A stretch of DNA of 64,000 bases from Flaviaestuariibacter sp. (lineage in GTDB: Bacteria > Bacteroidota > Bacteroidia > Chitinophagales > Chitinophagaceae): NCBI GenBank assembly GCA_025963645.1, contig JAOQAI010000007.1, positions 57,989 through 121,988 of the forward strand, read 5' to 3'. The notes under the pieces are model-generated. The model saw only the letters and a list, made by a program, of their open reading frames with translations, made no database searches and was not told the DNA's origin. Below, in pieces: positions 18,732 to 27,876 of this stretch (positions are counted from its first letter, which is position 1; every line of letters starts with the position of its first letter). Position numbers and translations under genes: made by a program.

Positions 18732-19766
18732 ATGATGAAGAAGCGAATTTTACAAACCGTACTTAGTTTTTGCAGTCTTGTCGTTCTATCTGATGCGCAG
18801 GCGCAGGATCTGCATTTTTCGCAATTCTTCAATTCGCCATTGACCACCAACCCCGCTAATACAGGCTTTACGCCGGATGGTGATTACCGGGTTGGGATCA
18901 ATTATCGTAACCAGTGGTCCACCGTGATGGCCGTGCCGTATAAGACCATGAGTGCTTATGGCGATGTGCAGCTGATGAAAGATCGTTTTGAAAACGGTTG
19001 GCTGGGGGTGGGTGGCGTGATATTAAAAGATGAAGCGGGTAGCGGCAATTTGAAATCTACGAAACTTTATGGCTCCGTTGCGTATCATCAAACCTTAGGC
19101 TTCTCGCATTTACTGAGCTTGGGTTTCAATATTGGTTATGCCAACAAGCAGATCAATACATCCAACCTTAAATTTCCCGACCAGTTTGATGGGCATTTCT
19201 TTGATAATAAGCTTCCGACAAGTGTGTCCTTGGCCCGCAATAATATTGGTTATTTTGATATGCAGGTAGGTATGAATTATGCCTATTTTCCTACGGACAA
19301 TATTTACCTTAATGCCGGCTTTTCTGCTCACCATCTGAACCGGCCGCAAGAATCATTTTTTGATACGCAGGATGATAATCGGGTGTCCCCTCGCTATATT
19401 GGTTTTTTAAACGGCAGCATCAAGGTTAATGATCAATGGATCATCAACCCAAATGTTTATTATACCACACAAGCGAAAGCGTTTGAAGCGGTGGGTGGAT
19501 TGAATGCACATTACAACCTTTCCGGTGATGGCGAAAATATCCTCATCGCTGGCTTGTACTATCGTTATAAGGAGTCCATTATTCCAATGGTCGGTCTCGG
19601 CTACAAAGACTTTGTCTTTTCATTTACTTATGATGCTACCATGTCTTCCCTGAAAGCGTATAATGGCACAAGAGGGGCTTTCGAGTTTTCGCTGGTGCGC
19701 CAGGGCATATTTCAAAAATTCAGTGGCAATCGCCGCCAGACTATTTGTCCTTCTTTTAAGAATTAA
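18732..19766 (+). CDS. PorP/SprF family type IX secretion membrane protein (first copy)
   Basis: Outer-membrane beta-barrel protein of the PorP/SprF family, 344 residues. The signal peptide ends at AQAQ and the mature protein opens with the family hallmark DLHFSQFFNSPLTTNPANTGF. Alternating beta strands continue to the end; the C-terminus is short and Cys-containing (TICPSFKN). It starts 11 bp after the giant type B protein, with GAGGTG as a possible ribosome site. SprF is needed for surface display of SprB, so this protein probably serves the upstream partner. Confidence 0.93.
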   Translation: MMKKRILQTVLSFCSLVVLSDAQAQDLHFSQFFNSPLTTNPANTGFTPDGDYRVGINYRNQWSTVMAVPYKTMSAYGDVQLMKDRFENGWLGVGGVILKDEAGSGNLKSTKLYGSVAYHQTLGFSHLLSLGFNIGYANKQINTSNLKFPDQFDGHFFDNKLPTSVSLARNNIGYFDMQVGMNYAYFPTDNIYLNAGFSAHHLNRPQESFFDTQDDNRVSPRYIGFLNGSIKVNDQWIINPNVYYTTQAKAFEAVGGLNAHYNLSGDGENILIAGLYYRYKESIIPMVGLGYKDFVFSFTYDATMSSLKAYNGTRGAFEFSLVRQGIFQKFSGNRRQTICPSFKN

Positions 19767-19818
19767 CGGAAACCTGATTTGAGCTGAATTGCCGACTTTT
19801 GCAGCAATAGATCAAACC

Positions 19819-21237
19819 ATGTTAGCAACCAGTCATCCATTACCTGTTATAGAGCAATTACAAAATTTTAAGTCTATCGTTGGCGATAAATACGTCTTTA
19901 TTGATGAAGAGGTATTGAACCAATATGCCCACGACGAAACCGAGGACTTGCATTTTCTTCCTGATGTTGTTATCAAGCCAGGTACAGCCGAAGAGATCAG
20001 TGCGATTCTAAAGATCTGCAATCAATATAAAATTCCGGTAACGCCCCGTGGTGCCGGCACCGGTTTGAGCGGTGGAGCACTACCGCATTTAGGTGGCGTT
20101 TTATTGTCCATTGAAAGATTGAACAAGATCATCCATATAGATGAACGAAACCTGCAGGTGACTACCGAGGCGGGAGTGATCACAGAAGTTTTGCAAAACA
20201 CACTTAAAGAGAAAGGGCTGTTTTATCCTCCTGATCCAAGCAGCCGCGGCACCTGTTTTATCGGAGGGAATATCGCAGAAAACAGCGGTGGTCCAAAAGC
20301 AGTAAAATACGGTGTGGTAAAGGATTATGTGCTGAATCTCGAAGTCGTATTGCCTACGGGTGAGATCATCTGGACCGGCGCTAACGTATTGAAGAATGCA
20401 ACGGGTTACAACCTTACGCAGTTGATGGTGGGCAGTGAAGGAACACTTGGGATTGTAACAAAAATTGTATTAAAGCTTTTAAATCATCCGAAGCACGACC
20501 TTTTAATGCTGGTGCCATTCAAATCCGCTGAAAACGCCTGCGCTGCAGTGAGTGCTATTTTCATGGCGGGCTATACGCCCAGCGCCATGGAATTTATGGA
20601 GCGGGATGCCTTGGAATGGGTGATGCGTTTTGTAGACAATTCGATAGTGCCGATAGAAGACAATATCAAAGCGCATCTTTTAATAGAGGTAGATGGCAAC
20701 GACCTTGAGGTACTGATGAAGGAGATGGAAGGCATCAGTGAAGTAGCCATGAATTTTGATTGCAGTGAAATATTGTTTGCGGATGATGCCCAACAAAAAG
20801 CGGAGCTCTGGAAATTGCGTCGAAGAGTAGGAGAAGCGGTGAAATCGCATTCGGTTTATAAAGAAGAAGATACGGTGGTGCCTCGGGCGGAACTGCCGGT
20901 TTTGCTGCATGGCGTCAAAGAGATTGGGAAGAAATATGGTTTTCAATCTGTGTGCTATGGCCATGCCGGCGATGGCAATCTGCACGTCAATATTATAAAA
21001 GGCGACCTTAGTGATGAAGCCTGGAATGGTTCGTTAAAAAGCGGCATCCGCGAAATTTTTGACCTCGTGAAATCGTTAGGAGGCACCATCAGCGGCGAAC
21101 ATGGCATTGGATTGGTGCAGAAGGAATATATGGACATCATGTTCGGGCAAAAAGAACTCGACCTGATGAGACAGATCAAGATGGTATTCGACCCAAATGA
21201 TATTCTGAACAAAGGAAAAATATTTGATAACCTGTAA
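19819..21237 (+). CDS. FAD-binding oxidase, glycolate oxidase GlcD type
   Basis: Flavoenzyme oxidising a 2-hydroxy acid such as D-lactate or glycolate, about 472 residues. The N-terminal PCMH FAD-binding domain contains VVIKPGTAEEISAIL and TPRGAGTGLSGGALP, then GNIAENSGGPKAVKYGV. The C-terminal FAD-linked oxidase domain has the metal-binding CYGHAGDGNLHVNI and GTISGEHGIG. ATG 19819 is preferred over an upstream TTG. No glcE/glcF genes are adjacent, so it may act alone or with an iron-sulfur partner elsewhere. The exact substrate is uncertain. Confidence 0.9.
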   Translation: MLATSHPLPVIEQLQNFKSIVGDKYVFIDEEVLNQYAHDETEDLHFLPDVVIKPGTAEEISAILKICNQYKIPVTPRGAGTGLSGGALPHLGGVLLSIERLNKIIHIDERNLQVTTEAGVITEVLQNTLKEKGLFYPPDPSSRGTCFIGGNIAENSGGPKAVKYGVVKDYVLNLEVVLPTGEIIWTGANVLKNATGYNLTQLMVGSEGTLGIVTKIVLKLLNHPKHDLLMLVPFKSAENACAAVSAIFMAGYTPSAMEFMERDALEWVMRFVDNSIVPIEDNIKAHLLIEVDGNDLEVLMKEMEGISEVAMNFDCSEILFADDAQQKAELWKLRRRVGEAVKSHSVYKEEDTVVPRAELPVLLHGVKEIGKKYGFQSVCYGHAGDGNLHVNIIKGDLSDEAWNGSLKSGIREIFDLVKSLGGTISGEHGIGLVQKEYMDIMFGQKELDLMRQIKMVFDPNDILNKGKIFDNL

Positions 21238-21242
21238 AGATC

Positions 21243-21845
21243 ATGAAGAGACTATTTCTGTTAGTGTGGGTTAGCATCATTACGATAGCAGCTGTTGCAC
21301 AAGAAGACAGCATCAGGCGGGGCTTCAAAAAAGAAAACCTTTTTACGGGCGGTAGTGTATCGCTGTCGTTGGGAAATGGCTCTTTTTTAGCAGGCGTGAA
21401 CCCTGTGTTGGGTTATAGTTTAACCAAGTGGGTAGATGCGGGGATCGCTATTAATTATACCTATGCTTCCTATCGTGATTATACTGTGCTGAATGATAAG
21501 CTCCGGCAATCTATTTATGGCGGTGGTGTCTTCACCCGGATTTTCCCGGTGCGTTTTCTTTTCGCGCAGGGACAGCTGGAGCATAATTTCATTCGTTACA
21601 AATACCTGCCACCCAATGGAGGAAATACAGAACTGCTAAAGCAATCCGCTACGAGTTTATTAGTTGGCGCTGGCTATACTACCGGGCGCTTTCCGGGTTC
21701 CTCAGGTTCATACGGCTACTTTGCTGTATTGTTTGATGCGTTGAAAGATGAAAATTCGCCATATAGGGATGGGCAAAACCGCGCCATTCCTATTATCAGA
21801 GCTGGTATTAACGTCCCGCTTTTCCAGGGACGAAACAGAGACTAA
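21243..21845 (+). CDS. Putative outer-membrane beta-barrel protein
   Basis: Not assigned to a named family. The 200-residue product has a signal peptide (MKRLFLLVWVSIITIAAVAQ) and then alternating hydrophobic/aromatic strands (GGSVSLSLGNG, WVDAGIAINYTYASY, IYGGGVFTRIFPV, LLVGAGYTTGRF, IIRAGINVPLF). This pattern fits a small beta-barrel related to outer-membrane protein families of Bacteroidota. It starts 5 bp after the oxidase gene. Its stop overlaps by 4 bp the stop of the convergent LOG gene. Confidence 0.75.
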   Translation: MKRLFLLVWVSIITIAAVAQEDSIRRGFKKENLFTGGSVSLSLGNGSFLAGVNPVLGYSLTKWVDAGIAINYTYASYRDYTVLNDKLRQSIYGGGVFTRIFPVRFLFAQGQLEHNFIRYKYLPPNGGNTELLKQSATSLLVGAGYTTGRFPGSSGSYGYFAVLFDALKDENSPYRDGQNRAIPIIRAGINVPLFQGRNRD

Positions 21846-22387
21846 GCTTTGTTCAGATAAGCTACGATCTCTGCTGGTTCCTGCAGCACTACCAGCTTAT
21901 TCTGCAGCTCTCCGTATAAAAAGCCTTCACTTTCCAACACTTTCATGTGCATGATCAGGTGATCGTAAAAGCCAGCTGTATTCAGCACAAATATTTTTTT
22001 ATCGTGAATAGAAAGCTGGTTCCAGGTCAGCATCTCAAATAATTCATCCAGTGTTCCAAACCCTCCCGGAAGAATAATGGCCGCATCGGACAATTCATAC
22101 AACTTCCTTTTTCGCACATGCATGTCTTCTACCACCAATAGCTCACTGATGGCCGTGTGCTGATTTTCCCAGGCTACTAACACTTCCGGTATCACGCCTC
22201 TTACAGTTCCGCCATGCTTCATGGCGCTGTCTGCAGAGGCGCCCATTAATCCATTTTTCCCGCCACCAAAAATCAGCGCTACCCCTTGTGCGGCTATTAT
22301 TTTTCCTAACTCCTGTGCATGTTGTGCATACAAAGGATTGTTTCCTAATTTCGATCCGCAAAAAATGGCTAATGATTGTATTGGCAT
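21842..22387 (-). CDS. LOG family / TIGR00730 nucleoside 5'-monophosphate phosphoribohydrolase
   Basis: Rossmann-fold enzyme of the LOG family, which hydrolyses cytokinin riboside monophosphates or related nucleotides to the free base and ribose 5-phosphate; 181 residues. The nucleotide-binding start is AIFCGSKLGNNPLY. The catalytic signature is PGGFGTLDELFE, close to the canonical PGGxGTxxE. In bacteria without plant partners the physiological role is probably nucleotide metabolism. It is transcribed towards the beta-barrel gene and overlaps it tail to tail. Confidence 0.9.
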   Translation of the reverse strand: MPIQSLAIFCGSKLGNNPLYAQHAQELGKIIAAQGVALIFGGGKNGLMGASADSAMKHGGTVRGVIPEVLVAWENQHTAISELLVVEDMHVRKRKLYELSDAAIILPGGFGTLDELFEMLTWNQLSIHDKKIFVLNTAGFYDHLIMHMKVLESEGFLYGELQNKLVVLQEPAEIVAYLNKA

Positions 22388-22479
22388 GGCGCTGATTCTG
22401 GCTGCAAAAGAGCGCTAAATTTTTTTATCCTCAAAACTTAGTTATTATTACAGCCCTATTCCTGACCAAAATTTAATAC

Positions 22480-24039
22480 ATGAACCCAACTGTTTTGCTA
22501 TCCTTTGTTATAGCGTATTTCGTAATACTGCTTGTGGTTGCTTATTTCACCTCCCGCAATTCCAACAACGAATCTTTTTTTATTGGCAATAAGAATTCAA
22601 ACTGGATGCTGGTAGCGTTCGGCATGATCGGCACATCGCTAAGCGGTGTCACATTCGTGTCCGTCCCCGGAACAGTAGGAACGGCAGGGTTTGCCTACTT
22701 CCAGGTGGTGATCGGCTACCTGCTGGGTTACTTCGTCATTGCTTTCGTTTTGCTGCCGCTTTATTACCGGCTCAATCTTACTTCTATCTATAATTACCTG
22801 CAGCACCGCTTTGGGATGGTTTCGTATAAAACCGGCGCTTTATTCTTCATTATTTCAAGAACCTTAGGCGCTACTGCCCGTCTGTATTTAGTGATAAACG
22901 TCTTGCAAATGTTTATTCTGAAAGACCTCAATATTTCTTTCGGGTTGGCCACTTTTGTCATCTTGCTGATGATCCTTCTGTACACGTTTGAAGGGGGCGT
23001 AAAAACCATTGTATATACAGATACGTTGCAAACCACCTTCATGTTGCTGGGATTGATCATTTGCATTGTTTACATCATGACCAATATGAATCACTCTGTT
23101 GGATCGACCATGACGGAACTCACCAGCAGCGGGCTTACCAGGATTTTCAATACGGATGTAAATGCCCCCGGCTTTTTCGTGAAAAGCATATTGGGCGGCA
23201 TGTTCATTACAATAGGCATGACAGGCTTGGACCAGGAAATGATGCAGAAGAATATCTCTGTAAGAACCCTGCGTGATTCCCAAAAGAACGTAATGACTTT
23301 TAGTGTCATCATGCTGGTGGTGAACTTTTTGTTCCTGTTGTTAGGCGGTGTGCTTTACCTCTATGCGCAAAAAAATGGCGTGACTACAACCGGCGATGAT
23401 CTCTTCCCGACCGTAGCATTAAAAGGTTTTCTGCCAAGCGCTATTTCTATCATATTTATCATTGGTTTGATCTCGGCGCTTTTCCCCAGCGCAGATGGGG
23501 CATTAACGGCCCTAACCTCTTCGTTTTGTATTGACATTTTAGGACTGAAGCGTAAAGACCATCTTTCTGAAAAACAGAAAAAGACCAGGAGGCTTATCGT
23601 GCATGTCACGTTTGCGGTTATCTTTTTTGTAATGGTCATGATGTTTAAAGCGATGGACAGCAAGTCCATCATTGATATTATTCTAAAAGTAGCCGGCTTT
23701 ACCTACGGGCCTTTGCTGGGATTATTTGCTTTTGGTATTTTAACAAGGCGCACGATCAACGATCGGTTGTCCCTGATCGTTTGCCTTGTGGCGCCGCTAC
23801 TTATTTTAGGGATCGATTTCATTAATAATATCGAATGGTGGCAGCGCCAACTGAAGCTCGAAGGCGAGTGGGTGACCAGTGCCAAAGACCTTTCCTCCTC
23901 GCTGTTTGGCAGTTTTAAAATAGGTACCGAACTGCTTATTTATAATGGATTGCTAACCTTTATCGGGCTTTGGCTGATCTCTAAAAAGGAACCCGTTCCG
24001 GCAGATGTAAAAGCGATCTTTGCGGATGGACATCGTTAA
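22480..24039 (+). CDS. Sodium:solute symporter family protein
   Basis: Secondary transporter of the SSS family (LeuT fold), 519 residues with about 13-14 transmembrane helices. The N-terminal region NKNSNWMLVAFGMIGTSLSGVTFVSVPG contains the conserved helix-1/2 segment of SSS transporters. A second conserved stretch is LISALFPSADGALTALTSSFCIDI, matching the sodium-site helix 8 region. The solute cannot be predicted. It overlaps the following O-methyltransferase gene by 14 bp, which suggests co-expression. Confidence 0.9.
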   Translation: MNPTVLLSFVIAYFVILLVVAYFTSRNSNNESFFIGNKNSNWMLVAFGMIGTSLSGVTFVSVPGTVGTAGFAYFQVVIGYLLGYFVIAFVLLPLYYRLNLTSIYNYLQHRFGMVSYKTGALFFIISRTLGATARLYLVINVLQMFILKDLNISFGLATFVILLMILLYTFEGGVKTIVYTDTLQTTFMLLGLIICIVYIMTNMNHSVGSTMTELTSSGLTRIFNTDVNAPGFFVKSILGGMFITIGMTGLDQEMMQKNISVRTLRDSQKNVMTFSVIMLVVNFLFLLLGGVLYLYAQKNGVTTTGDDLFPTVALKGFLPSAISIIFIIGLISALFPSADGALTALTSSFCIDILGLKRKDHLSEKQKKTRRLIVHVTFAVIFFVMVMMFKAMDSKSIIDIILKVAGFTYGPLLGLFAFGILTRRTINDRLSLIVCLVAPLLILGIDFINNIEWWQRQLKLEGEWVTSAKDLSSSLFGSFKIGTELLIYNGLLTFIGLWLISKKEPVPADVKAIFADGHR

Positions 24040-24661
24040 TCCGGCGGCACAAGCGTATGCTGAAAAATATAGCAGCGGGGAAGATGACCTGTTGAAAGAG
24101 ATCAGTGAGCACACGCTGGCTAATCATTCTAAAGCGCACATGCTGAGCGGGCATTTGCAAGGGAAATTTTTGGAGATGATTAGCTATATGATTCGCCCAA
24201 GCCGTATTCTTGAGATCGGAACCTTTACCGGCTATAGTGCTCTCTGCCTGGAGAAGGGTTTGGCAGCCGACGGCACCCTTCATACTATTGAAATAAGGGA
24301 GGATGATGCCGCTACAGCCGGGCTATTCTTCCAAAAAAAAGATGTTAAAAGAATACTTTTACATGTCGGTGAAGCGTTGAATATTATCGGCCAATTGGAG
24401 GAAACGTGGGATTTGGTTTTTATAGACGCCGATAAGGTTTCTTATAGTCTTTATTTTAAGTCCGTTTTGCCAAAAGTGCGGGCGGGCGGCTTTATCTTAG
24501 TGGACAATGTGCTCTTTCACGGTCAGGTTTTAGAAGCTGAAATCCGGGGCAAAAATGCCAAAGCGATTCATGAGTTTAATGATATGATTGCTGCCCGGAC
24601 AGATGTTGAAAAAGTATTATTGCCCTTGAGAGACGGACTTTACCTGATACGGAAATTGTAA
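24026..24661 (+). CDS. O-methyltransferase family 3 (class I SAM-dependent)
   Basis: SAM-dependent catechol-type O-methyltransferase (methyltransf_3 family), 211 residues. The SAM-binding motif is ILEIGTFTGYSALCLEKGL, followed by HTIEIRED, the metal-binding DLVFIDADK and ILVDNVLFHGQV. Start: ATG 24026 is preferred over a TTG two codons upstream; it lies inside the symporter gene end. The substrate is unknown. A short spacer follows before the glucosaminidase gene. Confidence 0.9.
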   Translation: MDIVNPAAQAYAEKYSSGEDDLLKEISEHTLANHSKAHMLSGHLQGKFLEMISYMIRPSRILEIGTFTGYSALCLEKGLAADGTLHTIEIREDDAATAGLFFQKKDVKRILLHVGEALNIIGQLEETWDLVFIDADKVSYSLYFKSVLPKVRAGGFILVDNVLFHGQVLEAEIRGKNAKAIHEFNDMIAARTDVEKVLLPLRDGLYLIRKL

Positions 24662-24689
24662 TATTCGATTCACCCACGAAAAACATCCA

Positions 24690-25469
24690 ATGAAAAAGGC
24701 AAGCTTTCCACTCATTCTGATTCTTCTCTTGGTAAGCAATAGCATATTTGCACAATCTGCTATTGTGAGGGATTATATCGCTAAATACAGGGATATCGCG
24801 ATAGCTGAGATGCATCGAACCGGCGTTCCGGCAGCCATAACTTTAGCCCAGGGCATTTTAGAAACAGAGGCCGGTAAAAGCAACCTAGTTCAACGCTCCA
24901 ACAATCATTTTGGCATCAAGTGCAAAAGCGATTGGAAGGGCGAAACCGTATCGCACGATGATGATGCAAGAGGTGAATGTTTTCGGAAATACGATGACCC
25001 CACGCTCTCTTACAAAGACCACTCTGATTTTTTAAAGACCCGTGCTCATTATGCCCCGCTTTTCAAATTAGATCCTAAAGATTTCCAGGGTTGGGCTTAT
25101 GGCTTGAAGAAAGCCGGGTATGCTACCAATCCCAAATACCCGCAGATACTGATCCGCATTATCAATGAATATAACCTGCAGCAATACACCATGATGGCCC
25201 TCGATAGAAGCTATGAGGGTGAGAACAACCGCATTAGCAGCAATTCTACCCAATCTAACGAAGCAAAAGTGGAAGAGCCTGTTAAGCCGGCATCTGTAGA
25301 AGCTGTTTATGCGGCTACTTCTTTCATCACGCACCGGGTGCTGCCCAGGGAAACCTTGTTTGCCATTTCAAAAAAATACGGCGTAACGATTGATGACATT
25401 CGCCAATGGAATAACTTGGCCTCGCAAGACCTGAAGATAGGTCAGCAATTACGCATCAATAAAAAATAA
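24690..25469 (+). CDS. Glucosaminidase domain protein with LysM
   Basis: Exported peptidoglycan hydrolase, 259 residues. The signal peptide ends at IFAQ. The N-acetylglucosaminidase domain (~30-170, FlgJ/Lyz2-like) carries PAAITLAQGILETEAGKS with the catalytic glutamate and NNHFGIKCKSDWKG. After a low-complexity linker a LysM domain (~212-258, RVLPRETLFAISKKYG and IGQQLRINKK) should bind peptidoglycan. Its stop overlaps the hpt start in TAATG, a sign of translational coupling. Confidence 0.92.
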   Translation: MKKASFPLILILLLVSNSIFAQSAIVRDYIAKYRDIAIAEMHRTGVPAAITLAQGILETEAGKSNLVQRSNNHFGIKCKSDWKGETVSHDDDARGECFRKYDDPTLSYKDHSDFLKTRAHYAPLFKLDPKDFQGWAYGLKKAGYATNPKYPQILIRIINEYNLQQYTMMALDRSYEGENNRISSNSTQSNEAKVEEPVKPASVEAVYAATSFITHRVLPRETLFAISKKYGVTIDDIRQWNNLASQDLKIGQQLRINKK

Positions 25470-26002
25470 TGGCGCCAGTAAAACTGCACGATAAAACATT
25501 CGACACGTATCTCTCCGAAGAAGTTATACAGGAAAAAATAAAGGAATTAGCGGCGCAGATAAACTCAGATTATGCCGACAAGAAGCCGCTTTTCATTGCT
25601 ATTCTCAATGGATCTTTCATGTTCGCGGCTGATCTTTTCAAGCACCTTACAGTAGATGCAGAGATCTGCTTCATCAAGTTGGCTTCTTACAAGGGCATGA
25701 AGTCTAGCGGCAACGTGGTGACGGCAATCGGGCTGGACCAAGATCTTTTCGGCCGGGATATTATCATTGTGGAAGATATTGTTGACACAGGAAAAACCTT
25801 GCATAATTTTCTGCCCAAGCTGGAGCACCAGCAGCCGGCTTCGCTTCGGATCGCTTCATTATTACACAAACCTGACGCTACAGAGTTTCCGCTGGAGCTG
25901 CATTATGTAGGCTTTAGCATTCCTAATAAATTCGTGGTGGGTTATGGTTTGGATTATGACGGTTTGGGTCGAAACCTGAAGGAAATCTACCAATTAGCTT
26001 AA
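25469..26002 (+). CDS. hpt: Hypoxanthine phosphoribosyltransferase
   Basis: Purine salvage enzyme converting hypoxanthine or guanine and PRPP to IMP or GMP, 177 residues. The PRPP-binding loop is IIIVEDIVDTGKTL. FIAILNGSFMFAADL is the pyrophosphate-binding loop and KFVVGYGLDYDGLGRNL is the base-binding end. The ATG shares bases with the preceding stop codon (TAATG). Confidence 0.95.
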   Translation: MAPVKLHDKTFDTYLSEEVIQEKIKELAAQINSDYADKKPLFIAILNGSFMFAADLFKHLTVDAEICFIKLASYKGMKSSGNVVTAIGLDQDLFGRDIIIVEDIVDTGKTLHNFLPKLEHQQPASLRIASLLHKPDATEFPLELHYVGFSIPNKFVVGYGLDYDGLGRNLKEIYQLA

Positions 26003-26053
26003 AACGCTTGCTATTCTGGCAAACTCAGCGTATCTTATGCTCATTGTTGTTCA

Positions 26054-27796
26054 ATGAAACGAACGCTTGCCATAATTATCTGCACTTTTTTTCACTTCAG
26101 CATTGCTGCACAGCAATCGTATTTGCGGGGCGAGGTAAAAGACGAATCGGGCAGACCTTTGCAGAATGTAATGATCCTGCACCCGAGCGGTTACATTTTT
26201 TACAGTGGTTCTGCCGGCACTTTTGGTATTCTTAGTTCAGCTACAAAAGACTCGCTCATCTTCTCATTAGAAGGCTATCAAAAACAGAAAGTACTGGCTG
26301 AGGCAACCGCTTATAACAAAGTGGTTTTGAAAAAAGCGGTGAAAGCGGTAGTGCTTAACAAGCTTTCCTCTTTTACCAAAGATCTCAAATTTGAAACACA
26401 GCAGCAATGGTTTGTTGGCGATGAAACCTATGCAAGTAAGGTAGAGAACAATTTTATTTCAGCAGAAAAATATCCATCCACAGATGTGACGCTGAATGTG
26501 GACCGGGCTTCTTATAGTAATGTGCGTCGGTTCCTGAATTCAAAAAGCATGGTGCCGCCTGATGCCGTTAGGGTAGAAGAAATGCTTAATTATTTTAATT
26601 TTAATTATCGCGAACCCAAGGATGGCAAAACCTTTGAAATAGAAACAAAACTTACGACCTGCCCCTGGAACGAAACCAATCAATTATTGTTTGCGGTAGT
26701 ACGCTCTAAAAAAGTGCTTCTGGATAGTTTGCCACCCACGCATTTGGTTTTTTTGATTGATGCTTCCGCTTCTATGGATGCGCCGACACGTATGCCTTTG
26801 ATAAAGGCAGGCTTTCGCGGGTTGGTGAATAACCTGCGTGCTAAAGATTCTGTATCCATTGTGATCTATGGCGCTACGGTAGGTGTTTATTTGAATACAA
26901 CGAGTGGTGCTGAAAAACAAAAGATCATCAATGCAATTGACAGCCTGGAAACCGGCGGTTCTACGCCTGGCGAATCCGGGGTAAAGCTGGCTTATAGCGT
27001 AGCCCGCAACCATTTTATACCTAATGGCAACAATCGAGTGATACTGGCTACGGACGGTGATTTTAATGTAGGCTTGCGTAATGAAGAAGACCTGGAGGAG
27101 ATGATAACCTTGCAACGCCAATCCGGTGTGTATCTTACTTGCCTGGGGGTTGGAATGGGCAATTACAAAGACTCGAAGATCCAGACACTGGCTCAAAAAG
27201 GCAATGGAAATTTTGCCTACATTGATTGCTATGCCGAAGCGGAGAAGGTGATGATGAAAGAGTTTATGCAAACGCTTTATACCGTTGCGGACGATGCTTC
27301 CTTGAATGTTTCTTTTGATCCGGGGTATGTAAAAAGCTACCGGGTCATTGGGTTTGATAATAAGGTAGGTGCTATAAAAAATACGGCTGCTACCATCGAA
27401 GGCGGCGAGGTTGGCTCAGGATATTCGATGCTGGTGGCTTTTGAAATCGAACCCGTGAAAATGCCTACTGTTGCCCCTGTTCATCCGGCTACCCTAAGCC
27501 TGCATTATAAATTACCAAAGCAGGTTAAACTGTTAACAGAAAGATTTGATGCCTCATTGGCGCTCACACCTTTTACAAGGTTGGATAGCTCGTACCAGTT
27601 TGCGGCTGCTGTGATTCTTTTTGGTTCCTTGCTCCACGAATCGAGGTTTATAAAAGATAAGAACTGGAACGATGTGTTATCCATTGCATCAAAGTCTTAT
27701 AATGCCGCTGATGCTTCGCAAAAAGAATTTCCGGCCTTGGTGGAAAAAGCAAAGGCCATCTATGGCACCAAGAAAAAGAAAAAATTTTCCTATTGA
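26054..27796 (+). CDS. VWA domain protein, YfbK type, with carboxypeptidase-regulatory-like domain
   Basis: Exported 580-residue protein. A signal peptide (~1-19) precedes a CarboxypepD_reg-like beta-sandwich domain (SYLRGEVKDESGRPLQNV, ~22-95). A YfbK N-terminal domain follows (PSTDVTLNVDRASYSNVRRF and AVRVEEMLNYFNF). The von Willebrand A domain (~230-400) has an intact MIDAS: DASASM, the threonine in GGSTPGE, and ATDGDFN. The C-terminal part matches DUF3520. Binding partner and function are unknown; VWA proteins of this type are cell-envelope proteins. It is convergent with dnaJ. Confidence 0.88.
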   Translation: MKRTLAIIICTFFHFSIAAQQSYLRGEVKDESGRPLQNVMILHPSGYIFYSGSAGTFGILSSATKDSLIFSLEGYQKQKVLAEATAYNKVVLKKAVKAVVLNKLSSFTKDLKFETQQQWFVGDETYASKVENNFISAEKYPSTDVTLNVDRASYSNVRRFLNSKSMVPPDAVRVEEMLNYFNFNYREPKDGKTFEIETKLTTCPWNETNQLLFAVVRSKKVLLDSLPPTHLVFLIDASASMDAPTRMPLIKAGFRGLVNNLRAKDSVSIVIYGATVGVYLNTTSGAEKQKIINAIDSLETGGSTPGESGVKLAYSVARNHFIPNGNNRVILATDGDFNVGLRNEEDLEEMITLQRQSGVYLTCLGVGMGNYKDSKIQTLAQKGNGNFAYIDCYAEAEKVMMKEFMQTLYTVADDASLNVSFDPGYVKSYRVIGFDNKVGAIKNTAATIEGGEVGSGYSMLVAFEIEPVKMPTVAPVHPATLSLHYKLPKQVKLLTERFDASLALTPFTRLDSSYQFAAAVILFGSLLHESRFIKDKNWNDVLSIASKSYNAADASQKEFPALVEKAKAIYGTKKKKKFSY

Positions 27797-27876
27797 ACAC
27801 GAATAAAAAACGAATGACACCAATAGAACTACTCCACTCGTGTCATTCGTGCTGTTAGGGCTAACTTATTCGTGTT
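27796..27876. terminator. Nested inverted repeats between convergent VWA and dnaJ genes
   Basis: Outer arms AACACGAATAA (27796-27806) and TTATTCGTGTT (27866-27876) enclose inner arms ACGAATGACAC (27810-27820) and GTGTCATTCGT (27840-27850). The outer arms overlap both stop codons. The structure fills the whole 78-bp gap and could terminate both genes, although the T-run is poor. It may be a repeat element. Confidence 0.6.

Noticed and set aside
26684..27271. 195-codon minus-strand frame opposite the VWA gene
   Set aside because: Antisense to the VWA domain with its intact MIDAS; composition typical of a shadow frame.
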